From Erythrobacter sanguineus (GTDB lineage: Bacteria; Pseudomonadota; Alphaproteobacteria; Sphingomonadales; Sphingomonadaceae): DNA of 64,000 nt. The translations under genes and the position numbers were made by a program. The DNA lies in NCBI GenBank assembly GCA_945878845.1, contig CAMCUB010000005.1:1-64000 (forward strand), written 5' to 3'. Under the pieces are notes generated by a model. The model was not told the origin of the DNA. It saw only the letters and a program-made list of their open reading frames with translations, and did no database searches. This document shows, one piece after another, positions 47,537 to 57,067 of the stretch. Each line of letters starts with the position of its first letter. The first letter of the stretch is position 1.

Positions 47537-48232
47537 TCAGAAGCGGTAGGCGACGCCCGCGCTGATCACCCACGGATCGAGCTTGTGCTCGGTCTCGATC
47601 GCCAGCGTATTGCCGACGAACCAGCGCGCGGTGGTGTCGATGAAGTAGCGCTTCACATCGAGGCTAAGGCCGAAGCCCTTATCGCCGATCGGCACGTCGA
47701 TCCCGGCCTGCAGCGCGAGGCCAAGCTCGTTCGAGAGGTTGGTCTCGGTCACGCCCAGCGGCAGGGTCGCCGCGCCCGGATCATCGCTCACCCACAGGAA
47801 CAGCGCCGGACCTGCGCCCACGTAAGGCTTCACGCCGCCGAGGTCGAAGTGATACTTCGCCGTCAGGGTCGCCGGGATCAGCTTGGCGTCCGAGACCAGC
47901 TCGGCCCCGGCCGGGAGACCGGCGACGGTATCGACATCGTGCTGGGTGATCCCGGCGATGGTCTCGATCGAGATGTTGTTGGTCACGAACCATTCGATCG
48001 CCACCGTCGGCGTGAAATTGTCATTGGCCTCGGTTTGGAGAGTCGCAGGCAGGCCGGGCAGGTTGACGTTGATGTCGGTGATCGCCCCGTCGGGCGCCAC
48101 ATAGGTGCCGAGCACCTTGAACTGGATGTCGCCGGCACGCCCATCCGTATTGGCACTTTCGTCACCCTGTGCCACGGCAGGCGTCGCGGCGAGCGCCAGC
48201 ATTGCGACGCCAAACATCTGAAATAATTTCAT
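47537..48232 (-). CDS. ompW: OmpW-family outer-membrane protein
   Basis: The 231-residue protein has a signal peptide (MKLFQMFGVAMLALAATPAV, cleavage near VAQGD). The OmpW 8-stranded barrel pattern follows: IQFKVLGTYVAPDGAITDIN, then TPTVAIEWFVTNNISIETIA, TLTAKYHFDLGGVKPYVGAG, and the C-terminal VISAGVAYRF ending in Phe. In enterics ompW is FNR-dependent. Here a perfect FNR-type box lies upstream and the divergent neighbour encodes an FNR-type regulator. The longer upstream frame is rejected because the signal peptide fixes the start. Confidence 0.93.
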   Translation of the reverse strand: MKLFQMFGVAMLALAATPAVAQGDESANTDGRAGDIQFKVLGTYVAPDGAITDINVNLPGLPATLQTEANDNFTPTVAIEWFVTNNISIETIAGITQHDVDTVAGLPAGAELVSDAKLIPATLTAKYHFDLGGVKPYVGAGPALFLWVSDDPGAATLPLGVTETNLSNELGLALQAGIDVPIGDKGFGLSLDVKRYFIDTTARWFVGNTLAIETEHKLDPWVISAGVAYRF

Positions 48233-48299
48233 TTTTCTGTCCTCACCGGCAGCAGCGGCCGCCCTCCGCGGCCCAGGATGGTTGCTGCCTGTGGGGGCC

Positions 48300-48341
48300 G
48301 GATAGCCCGAGGATTGCATGGGCCTCATTGATCGGGATCAA
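48300..48341 (-). promoter_or_regulatory. FNR-type box and promoter for ompW
   Basis: TTGAT-CGGG-ATCAA (48328-48341) is a perfect palindromic FNR/FixK site. On the minus strand the hexamer CTATCC begins 22 bases downstream (48305-48300), as in class II FNR-activated promoters. The site also lies 38 bases before the regulator's own ATG, so autoregulation is possible. Confidence 0.85.
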
Positions 48342-48379
48342 AGACCATTGCGCTTTGAGGTCCCATTGCGACATCCATC

Positions 48380-49117
48380 ATGGCGACACTCAGCCCCCCG
48401 CAGCCCGCCTTCGGGCTCGAGCAATTCCGCGCCGCGCTGCCGGCCGGAACGGGCGAGGGGCGCGTGGCAGACGGGCTCTGCGCGCTGGGTGAGGCGGCGC
48501 AGCTGGCGCGCGGCGAGGAGCTTGCGCCCGATCCCGAGACCGACCGGCTGGTATGGCTCGCCAGCGGCGCGGCCAAGCTGATCGCGCGCGGGGCGACACC
48601 CTCTCCGGGCGGGCAGGTGCTCGCCTTCCACTTCGCGGGCGATCTTGTCTCGGTGCTGCGCCAGAAGGACGGCGATTTCCGCCTCGTTGCGCTTACCCCG
48701 TGCGATCTGGTGATCTTCCCCTCGGACCGCTTCCTCGACCATGCCCAGAGCGATCCGGCGGTGCTGCGATCAGTGCTGACGCGCTCGCTCCAGGCGCTCC
48801 ACCGCTCGCGCACGCGGATGATGCAGATGGGGCACAAGTCGGCCGCCGCGCGGCTGGCCGATTTCCTCGTCTCGATGGCCGAGCGGCTCGGCGATTGCAC
48901 GGCGGGCCCATGCGCCTTCGCGCTGCCGATGAGCCGCCGCGACATCGGCGACAGCTTGGGCCTCACGATCGAGACCGTCAGCCGCCAGCTCACCGAGCTG
49001 CGCGAGGCCGGGCTGGTCGAGACCGAGGGCCGCTCGAAGATCGCCATCACAGACCTCGGCGCGCTCGCCCGCATCGCCGGGCGCGCGGGAGCCAAGGCAG
49101 GACCGCCGAAAAACTGA
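48380..49117 (+). CDS. Crp/Fnr-family transcriptional regulator (FixK-like)
   Basis: The 245-residue protein has a cNMP-binding-like beta-roll (PGGQVLAFHFAGDLVSVLRQ), a dimerisation helix, and a winged helix-turn-helix, MSRRDIGDSLGLTIETVSRQ. Its Glu198, Ser201 and Arg202 match the FNR residues that read TTGAT. Cysteines occur at 34, 108, 173 and 178. The clustered N-terminal cysteines of classical FNR are missing, so oxygen sensing by a standard 4Fe-4S cluster is unlikely; a FixK-type role downstream of another sensor fits better. It lies immediately before the cbb3 operon and its target boxes. Confidence 0.9.
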   Translation: MATLSPPQPAFGLEQFRAALPAGTGEGRVADGLCALGEAAQLARGEELAPDPETDRLVWLASGAAKLIARGATPSPGGQVLAFHFAGDLVSVLRQKDGDFRLVALTPCDLVIFPSDRFLDHAQSDPAVLRSVLTRSLQALHRSRTRMMQMGHKSAAARLADFLVSMAERLGDCTAGPCAFALPMSRRDIGDSLGLTIETVSRQLTELREAGLVETEGRSKIAITDLGALARIAGRAGAKAGPPKN

Positions 49118-49124
49118 ACCAAAT

Positions 49125-49166
49125 TTGATCTCAGTCAAACACGCAAGCTCGGGGGCGGGTTAACCA
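49125..49166 (+). promoter_or_regulatory. FNR-type box and promoter for the cbb3 operon
   Basis: TTGAT-CTCA-GTCAA (49125-49138) matches the FNR/FixK consensus with one change. Exactly 22 bases later comes TAACCA (49161-49166) as a -10-like element, predicting a start near 49173 and a short leader to the ccoN ATG at 49194. Confidence 0.87.
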
Positions 49167-49193
49167 ACCTGCCGACGGAAGGGATAACTCAAA

Positions 49194-50873
49194 ATGGAAA
49201 CAGTCGTTAAGCGGCTGGGCGTGTGGGCGCTTGTCCTCATGGCCAGCATCGCCGCCATCGCGCTTACCCCCGATAGCGGGTTCGCGATCCACATGGGGAT
49301 CGTCGGCCTTGTGGCGGTGATCCTGATTGTCGCCACGGCCACCAGCTACGACCCGCTGGCAAAGGCCCAGAGCATCTTCAAGATGCCTCCGGCGGCGGGC
49401 CGCTATGACGACGACGTGATCCGCTGGGGCGTGATCGCGACGATGTTCTGGGGCATCGCGGGCCTGCTGGTGGGCGTGATCATCGCCGCGCAGCTGGCGT
49501 TCCCGCAGCTCAATCTCGAGCCCTACCTCAACTTCGGACGACTGCGCCCGCTGCACACCAGCGCGGTGATCTTCGCCTTTGGCGGCAACGCTTTGCTCGC
49601 CACCAGCTTCTACGTCGTGCAGCGCACCTGCCGTACCACGCTGGCGCTGCCCGGCACCGCGCGCTTCGTGTTCTGGGGCTACCAGCTGTTCATCGTGCTG
49701 GCCGCGACCGGCTATCTCCTCGGGATCACCCAGTCGAAGGAATATGCCGAGCCCGAATGGTATGTCGATCTGTGGCTGACGGTGGTGTGGCTTTCCTATG
49801 CCGCGGTGTTCATCGGCACGATCCTGAAGCGCCGCGAACCGCACATCTATGTAGCCAACTGGTTCTACCTCGCCTTCATCATCACCATCGCCATGCTGCA
49901 CGTGGTCAACAACCTCGCGATCCCGGTGAGCTTCCTTGGTGCCAAGAGCTACTCCGCTTTCTCGGGCGTGCAGGATGCGCTGACCCAGTGGTGGTATGGC
50001 CATAACGCCGTGGGCTTCTTCCTCACCGCTGGCTTCCTGGCGATGATGTACTACTTCGTCCCCAAGCAAGCGAACCGCCCGGTCTATTCCTACCGGTTGT
50101 CGATCATCCACTTCTGGTCGCTGATCTTCCTCTACATTTGGGCGGGCCCGCACCACCTCCACTACACCGCGCTGCCCGACTGGGCGCAGACGCTGGGGAT
50201 GGTGTTCTCGGTGATGCTGTGGATGCCCAGCTGGGGAGGGATGATCAACGGGCTGATGACCTTGAACGGCGCGTGGGACAAGGTGCGCACCGATCCGATC
50301 ATCCGCATGATGGTTCTCGCGCTCGCCTTCTACGGGATGAGCACCTTTGAAGGCCCGCTGATGAGCATCAAGGCGGTCAACTCGCTGTCGCACTACACTG
50401 ACTGGACGATCGGCCACGTCCACTCCGGCGCGCTGGGGTGGAACGGGATGATCACCTTCGCCTGCGTCTACTACCTCGTGCCGCGCCTTTGGAACCGTGA
50501 GCGGCTCTACTCCTTGCGCATGATCAACTGGCACTTCTGGCTCGCGACGCTGGGGATCGTCTTCTACGCCTCCTCGATGTGGGTGGCGGGGATCACCCAG
50601 GGGCTGATGTGGCGCGAGTACGGCGCGGACGGCTACCTCGTGAACAGCTTCGTCGACACCGTCGCCGCGCTCCACCCGATGTACATCCTGCGCGCTGTTG
50701 GCGGCCTGATGTACCTCTCCGGCGCGCTGATCATGGCCTTCAACATCTGGATGACCATCGCCGGACGCCTGCGCGAGGAAGCCCCGATGGGCGAAACCGC
50801 GCACGACGAAACCGCCGACCGGCCGCTGCCCGTCCCCGCCCCCGCGCTTGCCGCCGCGCAGCCGGCCGAATGA
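49194..50873 (+). CDS. ccoN: cbb3-type cytochrome c oxidase subunit I CcoN
   Basis: CcoN is the catalytic heme b / heme b3-CuB subunit of the high-affinity cbb3 oxidase that respires at low oxygen. The 559-residue protein has at least 12 membrane helices. Conserved histidine segments include [56 protein letters not shown] and [20 protein letters not shown]. Its N-terminus has an extra hydrophobic region seen in several alphaproteobacteria. It is the first gene of ccoNOQP. Confidence 0.97.
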   Translation: METVVKRLGVWALVLMASIAAIALTPDSGFAIHMGIVGLVAVILIVATATSYDPLAKAQSIFKMPPAAGRYDDDVIRWGVIATMFWGIAGLLVGVIIAAQLAFPQLNLEPYLNFGRLRPLHTSAVIFAFGGNALLATSFYVVQRTCRTTLALPGTARFVFWGYQLFIVLAATGYLLGITQSKEYAEPEWYVDLWLTVVWLSYAAVFIGTILKRREPHIYVANWFYLAFIITIAMLHVVNNLAIPVSFLGAKSYSAFSGVQDALTQWWYGHNAVGFFLTAGFLAMMYYFVPKQANRPVYSYRLSIIHFWSLIFLYIWAGPHHLHYTALPDWAQTLGMVFSVMLWMPSWGGMINGLMTLNGAWDKVRTDPIIRMMVLALAFYGMSTFEGPLMSIKAVNSLSHYTDWTIGHVHSGALGWNGMITFACVYYLVPRLWNRERLYSLRMINWHFWLATLGIVFYASSMWVAGITQGLMWREYGADGYLVNSFVDTVAALHPMYILRAVGGLMYLSGALIMAFNIWMTIAGRLREEAPMGETAHDETADRPLPVPAPALAAAQPAE

Positions 50874-50898
50874 CCGCTCAGACAGGGAAACTGACACC

Positions 50899-51678
50899 AT
50901 GAGCAACACCGCAAACACCGGTGCCTTCGAGGGCCACAAGAAACTCGAACGCAACGTCACCTTGCTCGCCGCGCTTACGCTGGGCGTGGTGGCGATCGGC
51001 GGGATCGTCGAGATCGCGCCGCTGTTCTGGATCGACAATACGATCGAGAAGGTCGAGGGCATGCGCCCCTACACCCCGCTCGAACAGGCCGGGCGCGACA
51101 TCTATATCCGCGAAGGCTGCTACGTCTGCCACAGCCAGATGATCCGCCCTTTCCGAGACGAGGTCGAACGCTACGGCCACTACAGCCTCGCGGCGGAATC
51201 GATGTATGATCACCCCTTCCAATGGGGGAGCAAGCGCACCGGGCCTGATCTGGCGCGGGTCGGGAACAAGTACTCGGATGCCTGGCATGTCCAGCACCTG
51301 AAAGCCCCCCGCAGCGTGGTGCCCGAGAGCATCATGCCCAATTACAGCTTCCTCGCCGAGGCGCCGCTGAAGGTGCCCGACGTGGCGGCGAACCTCACCG
51401 CCTTGCGGCACGTCGGCGTGCCCTATTCCGACAAGGACATCGCCGCGGCCAAGACCGATCTCGAGGCGCAGGCCAACCCCGAAGCCGACGCGGGCGATCT
51501 CGCCGCCCGCTACCCCAAGGCGCAGATCCGCGACTTCGACGGCGACCCCAAACGGGTGACCGAGATGGATGCGCTGGTCGCCTATCTCCAGATGCTCGGC
51601 ACGATGGTCGATGTGAACAGCGCCGCCGCGCAGGAAGAGCTGAGCGGCAAGCCTCAGGCCGGGGAGAAGGGCAAATGA
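50899..51678 (+). CDS. ccoO: cbb3-type oxidase monoheme subunit CcoO
   Basis: CcoO is the membrane-anchored monoheme cytochrome c of the cbb3 oxidase. The 259-residue protein has one N-terminal anchor ([20 protein letters not shown]) and the heme motif CYVCH beginning at Cys74 ([20 protein letters not shown]). The conserved MPNYSFL segment contains the axial methionine region. It starts 25 bases after ccoN, and its stop overlaps ccoQ by 4 bases. Confidence 0.96.
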   Translation: MSNTANTGAFEGHKKLERNVTLLAALTLGVVAIGGIVEIAPLFWIDNTIEKVEGMRPYTPLEQAGRDIYIREGCYVCHSQMIRPFRDEVERYGHYSLAAESMYDHPFQWGSKRTGPDLARVGNKYSDAWHVQHLKAPRSVVPESIMPNYSFLAEAPLKVPDVAANLTALRHVGVPYSDKDIAAAKTDLEAQANPEADAGDLAARYPKAQIRDFDGDPKRVTEMDALVAYLQMLGTMVDVNSAAAQEELSGKPQAGEKGK

Positions 51679-51842
51679 CCCTCTACACCGCCCTGCGCCA
51701 CTTCGCCGACAGCTACGGCCTGGCGATGATCTGCGCGCTCTATCTGACCCTGTGCCTGTGGCACTTCCGCCCGGGCGCCAAGGCCCATGTGACGGACGCC
51801 AAGCACTCGATCTTCAGGGATGACGACCATGACGACCAATAA
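51675..51842 (+). CDS. ccoQ: cbb3-type oxidase subunit CcoQ
   Basis: This 55-residue single-helix protein begins [20 protein letters not shown] and ends FRDDDHDDQ. It has the CcoQ pattern: a short N-terminus, one hydrophobic helix ([19 protein letters not shown]) and a charged tail. It overlaps ccoO by ATGA and ccoP by 14 bases. CcoQ stabilises the oxidase and is often missed because it is so short. Confidence 0.92.
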   Translation: MTLYTALRHFADSYGLAMICALYLTLCLWHFRPGAKAHVTDAKHSIFRDDDHDDQ

Positions 51843-52752
51843 GCGTATCGACGAGCCCACAGGCACCGAATTCGTCGGCCACGAGTGGGACGGGATCGAG
51901 GAACTCAACACCCCCCTTCCCCGCTGGTGGCTCTACACCTTCTACGCGACGATCCTGTTCGCGATCGTCTATGTGGTGCTCTACCCAGCATGGCCGATGA
52001 TCGACCGGGCGACGGCAGGGACGCTCGGCTGGTCGAGCCGGGGCGATCTTGCTGCCGAGATGCGCGCCGCCGATGCCGCGCGCGCCGGCGTGGTGGCGAA
52101 GATTGCCGCAACCCCGATCGAGGCGCTCCCCGCAGACCCGCAGCTGATGCAGGCCGCGGTGTCCGGCGGCGCCGCAGCGTTCAAGGTCAATTGCGTCCAG
52201 TGCCACGGCGCAGGCGCGGCGGGCTATCAGGAATTCGGCTACCCCAACCTCAATGACGACGACTGGATCTGGGGCGGGACGCTGACCGAGATCGAATACA
52301 CCCTCACCCACGGCATCCGCTGGGATGCGGCGGCCGAGACGCGGAGCAACTACATGCCCGCCTTTCAGGGCAGCTTCGATGCGGGCCAAGTGAGCGCGCT
52401 CGCGGGGCACGTGCTCTCGCTCTCCGGCAAGGCCAAGCCCAATGCCACCGGCGCGCAGATGTTCGCGGACAATTGTGCGGCCTGCCACGGCGCGGGCGGC
52501 GAAGGGCTGCCCGCAGTCGGCGGCCCGGCGCTGAACGACGCGATCTGGCTCTATGGCGGCAGCGCGGCGCAGATCGGCAAGCAGATCCTTGCCCCCCGCC
52601 ACGGCGTGATGCCGGCCTGGCAAGGGCGGCTCGATCCGGTGACGATCAAGATGCTCGCCGCTTACGTCCACGCTCGCGGCGGCGGCCAAGACCCCGCGCC
52701 CGCCGCACCTGCCGCACCCCAACCCGAGGCGGCGAAAGTCGCCGCCAAGTAG
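51829..52752 (+). CDS. ccoP: cbb3-type oxidase diheme subunit CcoP
   Basis: CcoP carries electrons to CcoO/CcoN. The 307-residue protein has an N-terminal cytoplasmic segment and membrane helix (WWLYTFYATILFAIVYVVLY). Two class I cytochrome c domains follow, with heme motifs CVQCH (Cys122) and CAACH (Cys216). The ATG at 51829 is favoured by an AGGGA site; one 9 bases earlier is possible. The C-terminus is a Pro/Ala-rich tail. Confidence 0.96.
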   Translation: MTTNKRIDEPTGTEFVGHEWDGIEELNTPLPRWWLYTFYATILFAIVYVVLYPAWPMIDRATAGTLGWSSRGDLAAEMRAADAARAGVVAKIAATPIEALPADPQLMQAAVSGGAAAFKVNCVQCHGAGAAGYQEFGYPNLNDDDWIWGGTLTEIEYTLTHGIRWDAAAETRSNYMPAFQGSFDAGQVSALAGHVLSLSGKAKPNATGAQMFADNCAACHGAGGEGLPAVGGPALNDAIWLYGGSAAQIGKQILAPRHGVMPAWQGRLDPVTIKMLAAYVHARGGGQDPAPAAPAAPQPEAAKVAAK

Positions 52753-52762
52753 GACACCTGAA

Positions 52763-54331
52763 ATGGCGCAAGCCGACGAAATCGACCGCCCCGCTCCCGG
52801 AGCGCCCGCCCCCCAGCGCGACTGGGCCGGAGCGCTCGGGAGCGAGGGGGCCGCTGCGGCCACGCCCACGGCGGATGATGGCGCCGGGTTCATGGGCTCT
52901 GCGCTCTACGAGGCGGGGCGCACCGTCCACAACAAGCGGATCGACGGGCCCTTCCGGCGCTTCAAATGGGCGATCATGGTGATCACCCTCACCATCTACT
53001 ATGCCACCCCGTGGATCCGCTGGGACCGCGGGCCCTATGCCCCCGATCAGGCGGTGCTGGTCGATCTGGCGAACCGCCGCTTCTACATGTTCGACATCGA
53101 GATCTGGCCGCACGAGTTCTACTTAGTCGCCGGGCTGCTCATCATGGCGGGCATCGGGCTATTTCTGGTGACCAGCGCCGTGGGCCGCGCATGGTGCGGC
53201 TATGCCTGCCCGCAAACCGTGTGGACCGACCTGTTCCAGCACATCGACCGCTTCTTCGACGGCGACCGCAACGCCCGCGCGCGGCTCGACAAAGCCCCGT
53301 GGACCGCGGGCAAGACCACGCGGCGCTTGGCCAAGTGGGCGGTCTATCTTGCCATCGCCTTCTGGACCGGCGGCGCGTGGATCATGTATTTCGCCGACGC
53401 ACCCACGCTCACCCGCGACTTCTGGAGCGGCACCGCCGACCCCATCGCCTATGCCACGGTCGCGGTGCTGACCGGCACGACCTTCTGGCTCGGCGGGTTC
53501 ATGCGCGAACAGGTGTGCATCTACATGTGCCCCTGGCCGCGCATCCAGACCGCGATGCTCGACGAGAAGAGCCTGATCGTCACCTACAAGGATTGGCGCG
53601 GCGAGCAGCGCGGCAGCGTCAAGAAGGCGGCAAAGAACCCCGAACTCTACGGCGACTGCATCGACTGCCAGCTGTGCGTCGCGGTGTGCCCGACCGGCAT
53701 CGACATCCGCGAGGGCCAGCAGATCGGCTGCATCACCTGCGGGCTGTGCATCGACGCCTGCGACCGGGTGATGAAGGAGACCGGGCGGCCGCGCGGCCTC
53801 ATCGATTACGCGACGCTCGACCAATGCGACGCGGAGCGCGCGGGCGCTCCTGCCCGGCCGGCGTGGAAGGCGCTGCTGCGCCTGCGCACCTTAATCTATT
53901 TCGGCGTCTGGGCGGGGATCGGCGCCGGGCTGCTATTCGCGCTCGGCACCCGCACCCACACCGACCTCACCGTCGCGCCTGATCGCAATCCGCCCTTCAT
54001 GCTCTTGAAGGACGGCTCAGTCAGGAACGCCTACACGCTGCGCTTGCGCAACATGGAAGCGCGCCCGCGCGACATGGAAGTGGCGCTTGAGGGCCTGCCT
54101 GCCGGAGCGGTGATGTGGACCGAGGCGATCAGCGTCGAAAACGCAGCGCCCGCTCAGATCGTCTCGGTCCGCGCCAACGAGACCCTTGTGCTGCGCGCCT
54201 ATGTGATGCTGCCTCCCGGCACCCATGCCGAGGATGACGGCATCCCCTTCACCTTCCGCCTCACCAGCCGCGACGAACAACGCGAAAGCGATGCGCAAGC
54301 AACCACCTTTGCCATGCCGGAGGACGATTGA
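52763..54331 (+). CDS. ccoG: cbb3 oxidase accessory ferredoxin-like protein CcoG
   Basis: CcoG (RdxA/FixG) is a membrane iron-sulfur protein needed for cbb3 assembly, thought to handle copper. The 522-residue product has several membrane helices and a GYACPQTVWTDLFQHIDRFF segment. Two 4Fe-4S motifs follow (CIDCQLCVAVCPTGIDIREG, then CITCGLCIDACDRVMKETGR), and the C-terminal domain is immunoglobulin-like. It follows ccoP by 10 bases and its stop touches the ccoH start. Confidence 0.96.
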   Translation: MAQADEIDRPAPGAPAPQRDWAGALGSEGAAAATPTADDGAGFMGSALYEAGRTVHNKRIDGPFRRFKWAIMVITLTIYYATPWIRWDRGPYAPDQAVLVDLANRRFYMFDIEIWPHEFYLVAGLLIMAGIGLFLVTSAVGRAWCGYACPQTVWTDLFQHIDRFFDGDRNARARLDKAPWTAGKTTRRLAKWAVYLAIAFWTGGAWIMYFADAPTLTRDFWSGTADPIAYATVAVLTGTTFWLGGFMREQVCIYMCPWPRIQTAMLDEKSLIVTYKDWRGEQRGSVKKAAKNPELYGDCIDCQLCVAVCPTGIDIREGQQIGCITCGLCIDACDRVMKETGRPRGLIDYATLDQCDAERAGAPARPAWKALLRLRTLIYFGVWAGIGAGLLFALGTRTHTDLTVAPDRNPPFMLLKDGSVRNAYTLRLRNMEARPRDMEVALEGLPAGAVMWTEAISVENAAPAQIVSVRANETLVLRAYVMLPPGTHAEDDGIPFTFRLTSRDEQRESDAQATTFAMPEDD

Positions 54332-54783
54332 TGGCCCGCCCGAACACCTTCACCGGCAAGCACATGGCTGCGATCTTTGTCGGCGGGTTCGCGGTGGTGA
54401 TCGCGGTCAACCTGCTGATGGCGAGCCTTGCGGTGAGGAGCTTCCACGGCACGGTGGTCGACAATTCCTACGTCGCCAGCCAGAATTACAACGGCTGGCT
54501 CAGGCAGGCGGCGGCCTCGAAGGCGCTCGGCTGGCAGGCGGTTCCCCACCGCCGCGCTGATGGCCGCGTGGTGGTCGAGACGCTCGCCGTTCCCGCAGGC
54601 GCGGGCATCACCGGAACCGCCGCGCACCCGCTCGGCCTGCGCGCCGACACGCCGCTGACCTTCGTGCCCGATGGCCACGCCCAATGGGTGTCGAACGAGA
54701 CTGTCGCCCCCGGCCGCTGGCAGGTGCGCCTCGCCATCCGCGTAGGGAACGAAGCCTGGGCCGGGGAGGCCGAGCTAAGGTGA
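54331..54783 (+). CDS. ccoH: cbb3 oxidase assembly protein CcoH (FixH)
   Basis: CcoH helps assemble the cbb3 oxidase. The 150-residue protein has one N-terminal helix (MAAIFVGGFAVVIAVNLLMA) and a periplasmic FixH domain with GTVVDNSYVASQNYNGWLRQ. The ATG at 54331 shares one base with the ccoG stop; the TTG just before it is a less likely start. Its stop is embedded in the ccoI start (GTGA). Confidence 0.93.
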   Translation: MARPNTFTGKHMAAIFVGGFAVVIAVNLLMASLAVRSFHGTVVDNSYVASQNYNGWLRQAAASKALGWQAVPHRRADGRVVVETLAVPAGAGITGTAAHPLGLRADTPLTFVPDGHAQWVSNETVAPGRWQVRLAIRVGNEAWAGEAELR

Positions 54784-56909
54784 ACGCGCCTGTCCTGAAC
54801 CTCGAAGCCGAAAGCACCCTCGTCACCACCCGGCTGACCGTGCCGGGGATGAAATGCGCCGGGTGCATCGGCAAGATCGAGCGCGAGCTGGCGAAGACCC
54901 CCGGCATCGTCGCCGCGCGCGCGAACCTATCGGCCAAGCGCGTTGCGATCAGCCATGATCCGGCGCTGGACGAAGGCGCGCTCACCGCGGCGCTGCTCGC
55001 CCTCGGGTTCGAATCCCAGCCGGTCGCCGACAATCCCCTCGGCAGCGACGATGCGGAGCGCAAGCGGCTGACCCGCGCGCTCGGGGTTGCCGGGTTCGGG
55101 ATGATGAACATCATGCTGCTCTCGGTCAGCGTCTGGTCGGGGGCGGACGGGGCCACGAGAGGCCTGTTCCACTGGCTCTCCGCCGCCATCGCCATCCCCG
55201 TGGTCGCCTATGCAGGCCGCCCGTTCTTCGCCTCCGCGTGGATGGCGCTCAAGCACCGGCGCACCAACATGGACGTGCCGATCAGCATCGGCGTGATCCT
55301 CGCGACCTGCATGTCGCTCTACGAGACCATCACCGGCGGCGCGCACGCCTTCTTCGATTCGGCGGTGATGCTGCTGTTCTTCCTCTTGGCAGGCCGCGCG
55401 CTCGATGCCGCGATGCGTGACCGGACGCGGGCCGGGATCGGCGCCTTGTTGGGGCGGATGGGCAAGAGCGCCAGCGTGATCGCCCCTGACGGCATTACGC
55501 GGCGGGTCGCCGCCAAGGATCTCCTGCCGGGCATGCTGGTGCTGGTAGCCGCGGGCGAGGCGCTGGCGGCGGACGGCGAGGTCGTCGAAGGCCGCAGCGC
55601 GCTCGACAATGCCATGCTCACCGGCGAGAGCGCGCCCGAACCTGTCGTCCCCGGATCGGTGGTGAATGCAGGCGCGATCAACATGGGCGCGCCGCTTAAG
55701 GTGCGCCTCACCCATGTCGCCGAAGACACCGCGCTGGCCGAGATCGCGCGGGCGATGGACGAGGCGGGGCAATCGCGCTCCAGCTATGTCCGCATCGCCG
55801 ACCGCGCCTCGCGGCTCTACGCGCCGGTGGTGCATGCGCTGGCGCTCGCCGCCTTTGTCGGGTGGATGATCGCAGGCGCCGGGTGGCACACCTCGCTCAC
55901 CATCGCGATTGCCGTCCTCATCATCACCTGCCCCTGCGCCATGGGCCTCGCGGTTCCCGCCGCACAAGTCGTGGCATCGGGCGCGCTCATGCGGCGCGGG
56001 TTGCTGGTCAAGGACGGCAGCGCGCTGGAGCGGCTCGCCGAATGCGATCTGGCGGTGCTCGACAAGACCGGCACCCTGACCCTCGGCACCCCGCGCGCCG
56101 ACATCGCCAAGCTCGTCGCGCAGGAGCGCAGCATCGCGCTCGCGCTCGCCCAGACCAGCCGCCACCCCTTGAGCCGCGGGCTTGCTGCCGCGCTGCTGCG
56201 CGAAGGCGTGACGCCCGCCGCGGTCGAGGACATCAGCGAGACCGGCGGCTTGGGCCTTTCCGGGCGCTGGCAGGGACTGACGGTCGCGCTCGAAAAGCCC
56301 GAGGGTGCCAGCGAAGCCGGGGGCCTCCTCGCCACCACCCTCAGGATCGGCGAGACCCGTCAGGTCATCGCCTTTGCCGATCCCCTGCGCCCGGATGCCG
56401 CCGCCGCCATCGCCGCGCTGGCCGCCGAGGGCCTGCCCGCCCGCATCCTCTCAGGCGACCGCGCCGCACCAGTCGCCGCCTGCGCCGCCGCGCTCGGTCT
56501 GCCCGCGCAAGCCGGGGCCGACCCCCGCGCCAAGCTCGCCGCTTTGGAGGCGTTGAAAGCCGCCGGGCACCGCCCGCTCATGGTCGGCGACGGCCTTAAC
56601 GATGGCCCCGCGCTCGCCGCCGCCCACGCCTCCATCGCGCCCGGCACCGCGTCCGACGCCAGCCAGCAGGCCGCCGACGCTGTGTTCATCGGCGAGGCGC
56701 TGATGCCGGTCGCCCTCGCGGTCCGGGTCGCAAAGGCCTGCATGCGGATCGTGCGGCAGAATTTCGGTTTTTCCATCGCCTACAACGCGCTCGCTGTGCC
56801 GCTGGCGCTGACTGGGCAGGTGACGCCGCTGGTCGCCGCGATCGCTATGTCGGTGTCCTCGTTGGTGGTGATCGCCAACTCGCTGCGGCTGGCGGGAGCC
56901 GCGCGATGA
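54780..56909 (+). CDS. ccoI: Copper-exporting P-type ATPase CcoI
   Basis: CcoI/FixI supplies copper for cbb3 maturation. From the GTG at 54780 the protein has 709 residues. It shows a heavy-metal-associated domain with CxxC (Cys26/Cys29 in GMKCAGCIGKIE), membrane helices with the CPC metal site (IITCPCAMGLAVPAAQVVAS), DKTGTLTLGTPR as phosphorylation site, SRHPLSRG and GDGLNDGPALAAAH. The GTG overlaps the ccoH stop by 4 bases, which supports this start over an upstream frame. Confidence 0.95.
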   Translation: MNAPVLNLEAESTLVTTRLTVPGMKCAGCIGKIERELAKTPGIVAARANLSAKRVAISHDPALDEGALTAALLALGFESQPVADNPLGSDDAERKRLTRALGVAGFGMMNIMLLSVSVWSGADGATRGLFHWLSAAIAIPVVAYAGRPFFASAWMALKHRRTNMDVPISIGVILATCMSLYETITGGAHAFFDSAVMLLFFLLAGRALDAAMRDRTRAGIGALLGRMGKSASVIAPDGITRRVAAKDLLPGMLVLVAAGEALAADGEVVEGRSALDNAMLTGESAPEPVVPGSVVNAGAINMGAPLKVRLTHVAEDTALAEIARAMDEAGQSRSSYVRIADRASRLYAPVVHALALAAFVGWMIAGAGWHTSLTIAIAVLIITCPCAMGLAVPAAQVVASGALMRRGLLVKDGSALERLAECDLAVLDKTGTLTLGTPRADIAKLVAQERSIALALAQTSRHPLSRGLAAALLREGVTPAAVEDISETGGLGLSGRWQGLTVALEKPEGASEAGGLLATTLRIGETRQVIAFADPLRPDAAAAIAALAAEGLPARILSGDRAAPVAACAAALGLPAQAGADPRAKLAALEALKAAGHRPLMVGDGLNDGPALAAAHASIAPGTASDASQQAADAVFIGEALMPVALAVRVAKACMRIVRQNFGFSIAYNALAVPLALTGQVTPLVAAIAMSVSSLVVIANSLRLAGAAR

Positions 56910-57067
56910 CCGGCCTCGTGTTCCTCATTCCCATCGCGCTCGGCATGGGCCTGCTTGGCCTCGCAGCCTTCCTGTGGTCGATGCGCGCGGGCCAGTATGA
57001 CGACATGGAGGGCGCCGCCCACCGCATCCTCATCGACGAGGACCGGCCCGGGGAGGATGCACCGTGA
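56906..57067 (+). CDS. ccoS: cbb3 oxidase maturation protein CcoS
   Basis: This 53-residue protein has a single helix (VFLIPIALGMGLLGLAAFLW) followed by the family signature SMRAGQYDDMEGAAHRILID. CcoS is needed to insert cofactors into cbb3. It overlaps ccoI (ATGA) and the next small gene (GTGA). Confidence 0.94.
   Translation: MTGLVFLIPIALGMGLLGLAAFLWSMRAGQYDDMEGAAHRILIDEDRPGEDAP

Noticed and set aside
54684..54779. Longer N-terminus for CcoI
   Set aside because: Those codons lie within ccoH and translate to Arg/Pro-rich non-family sequence; the GTG at 54780 with a 4-base overlap is better.
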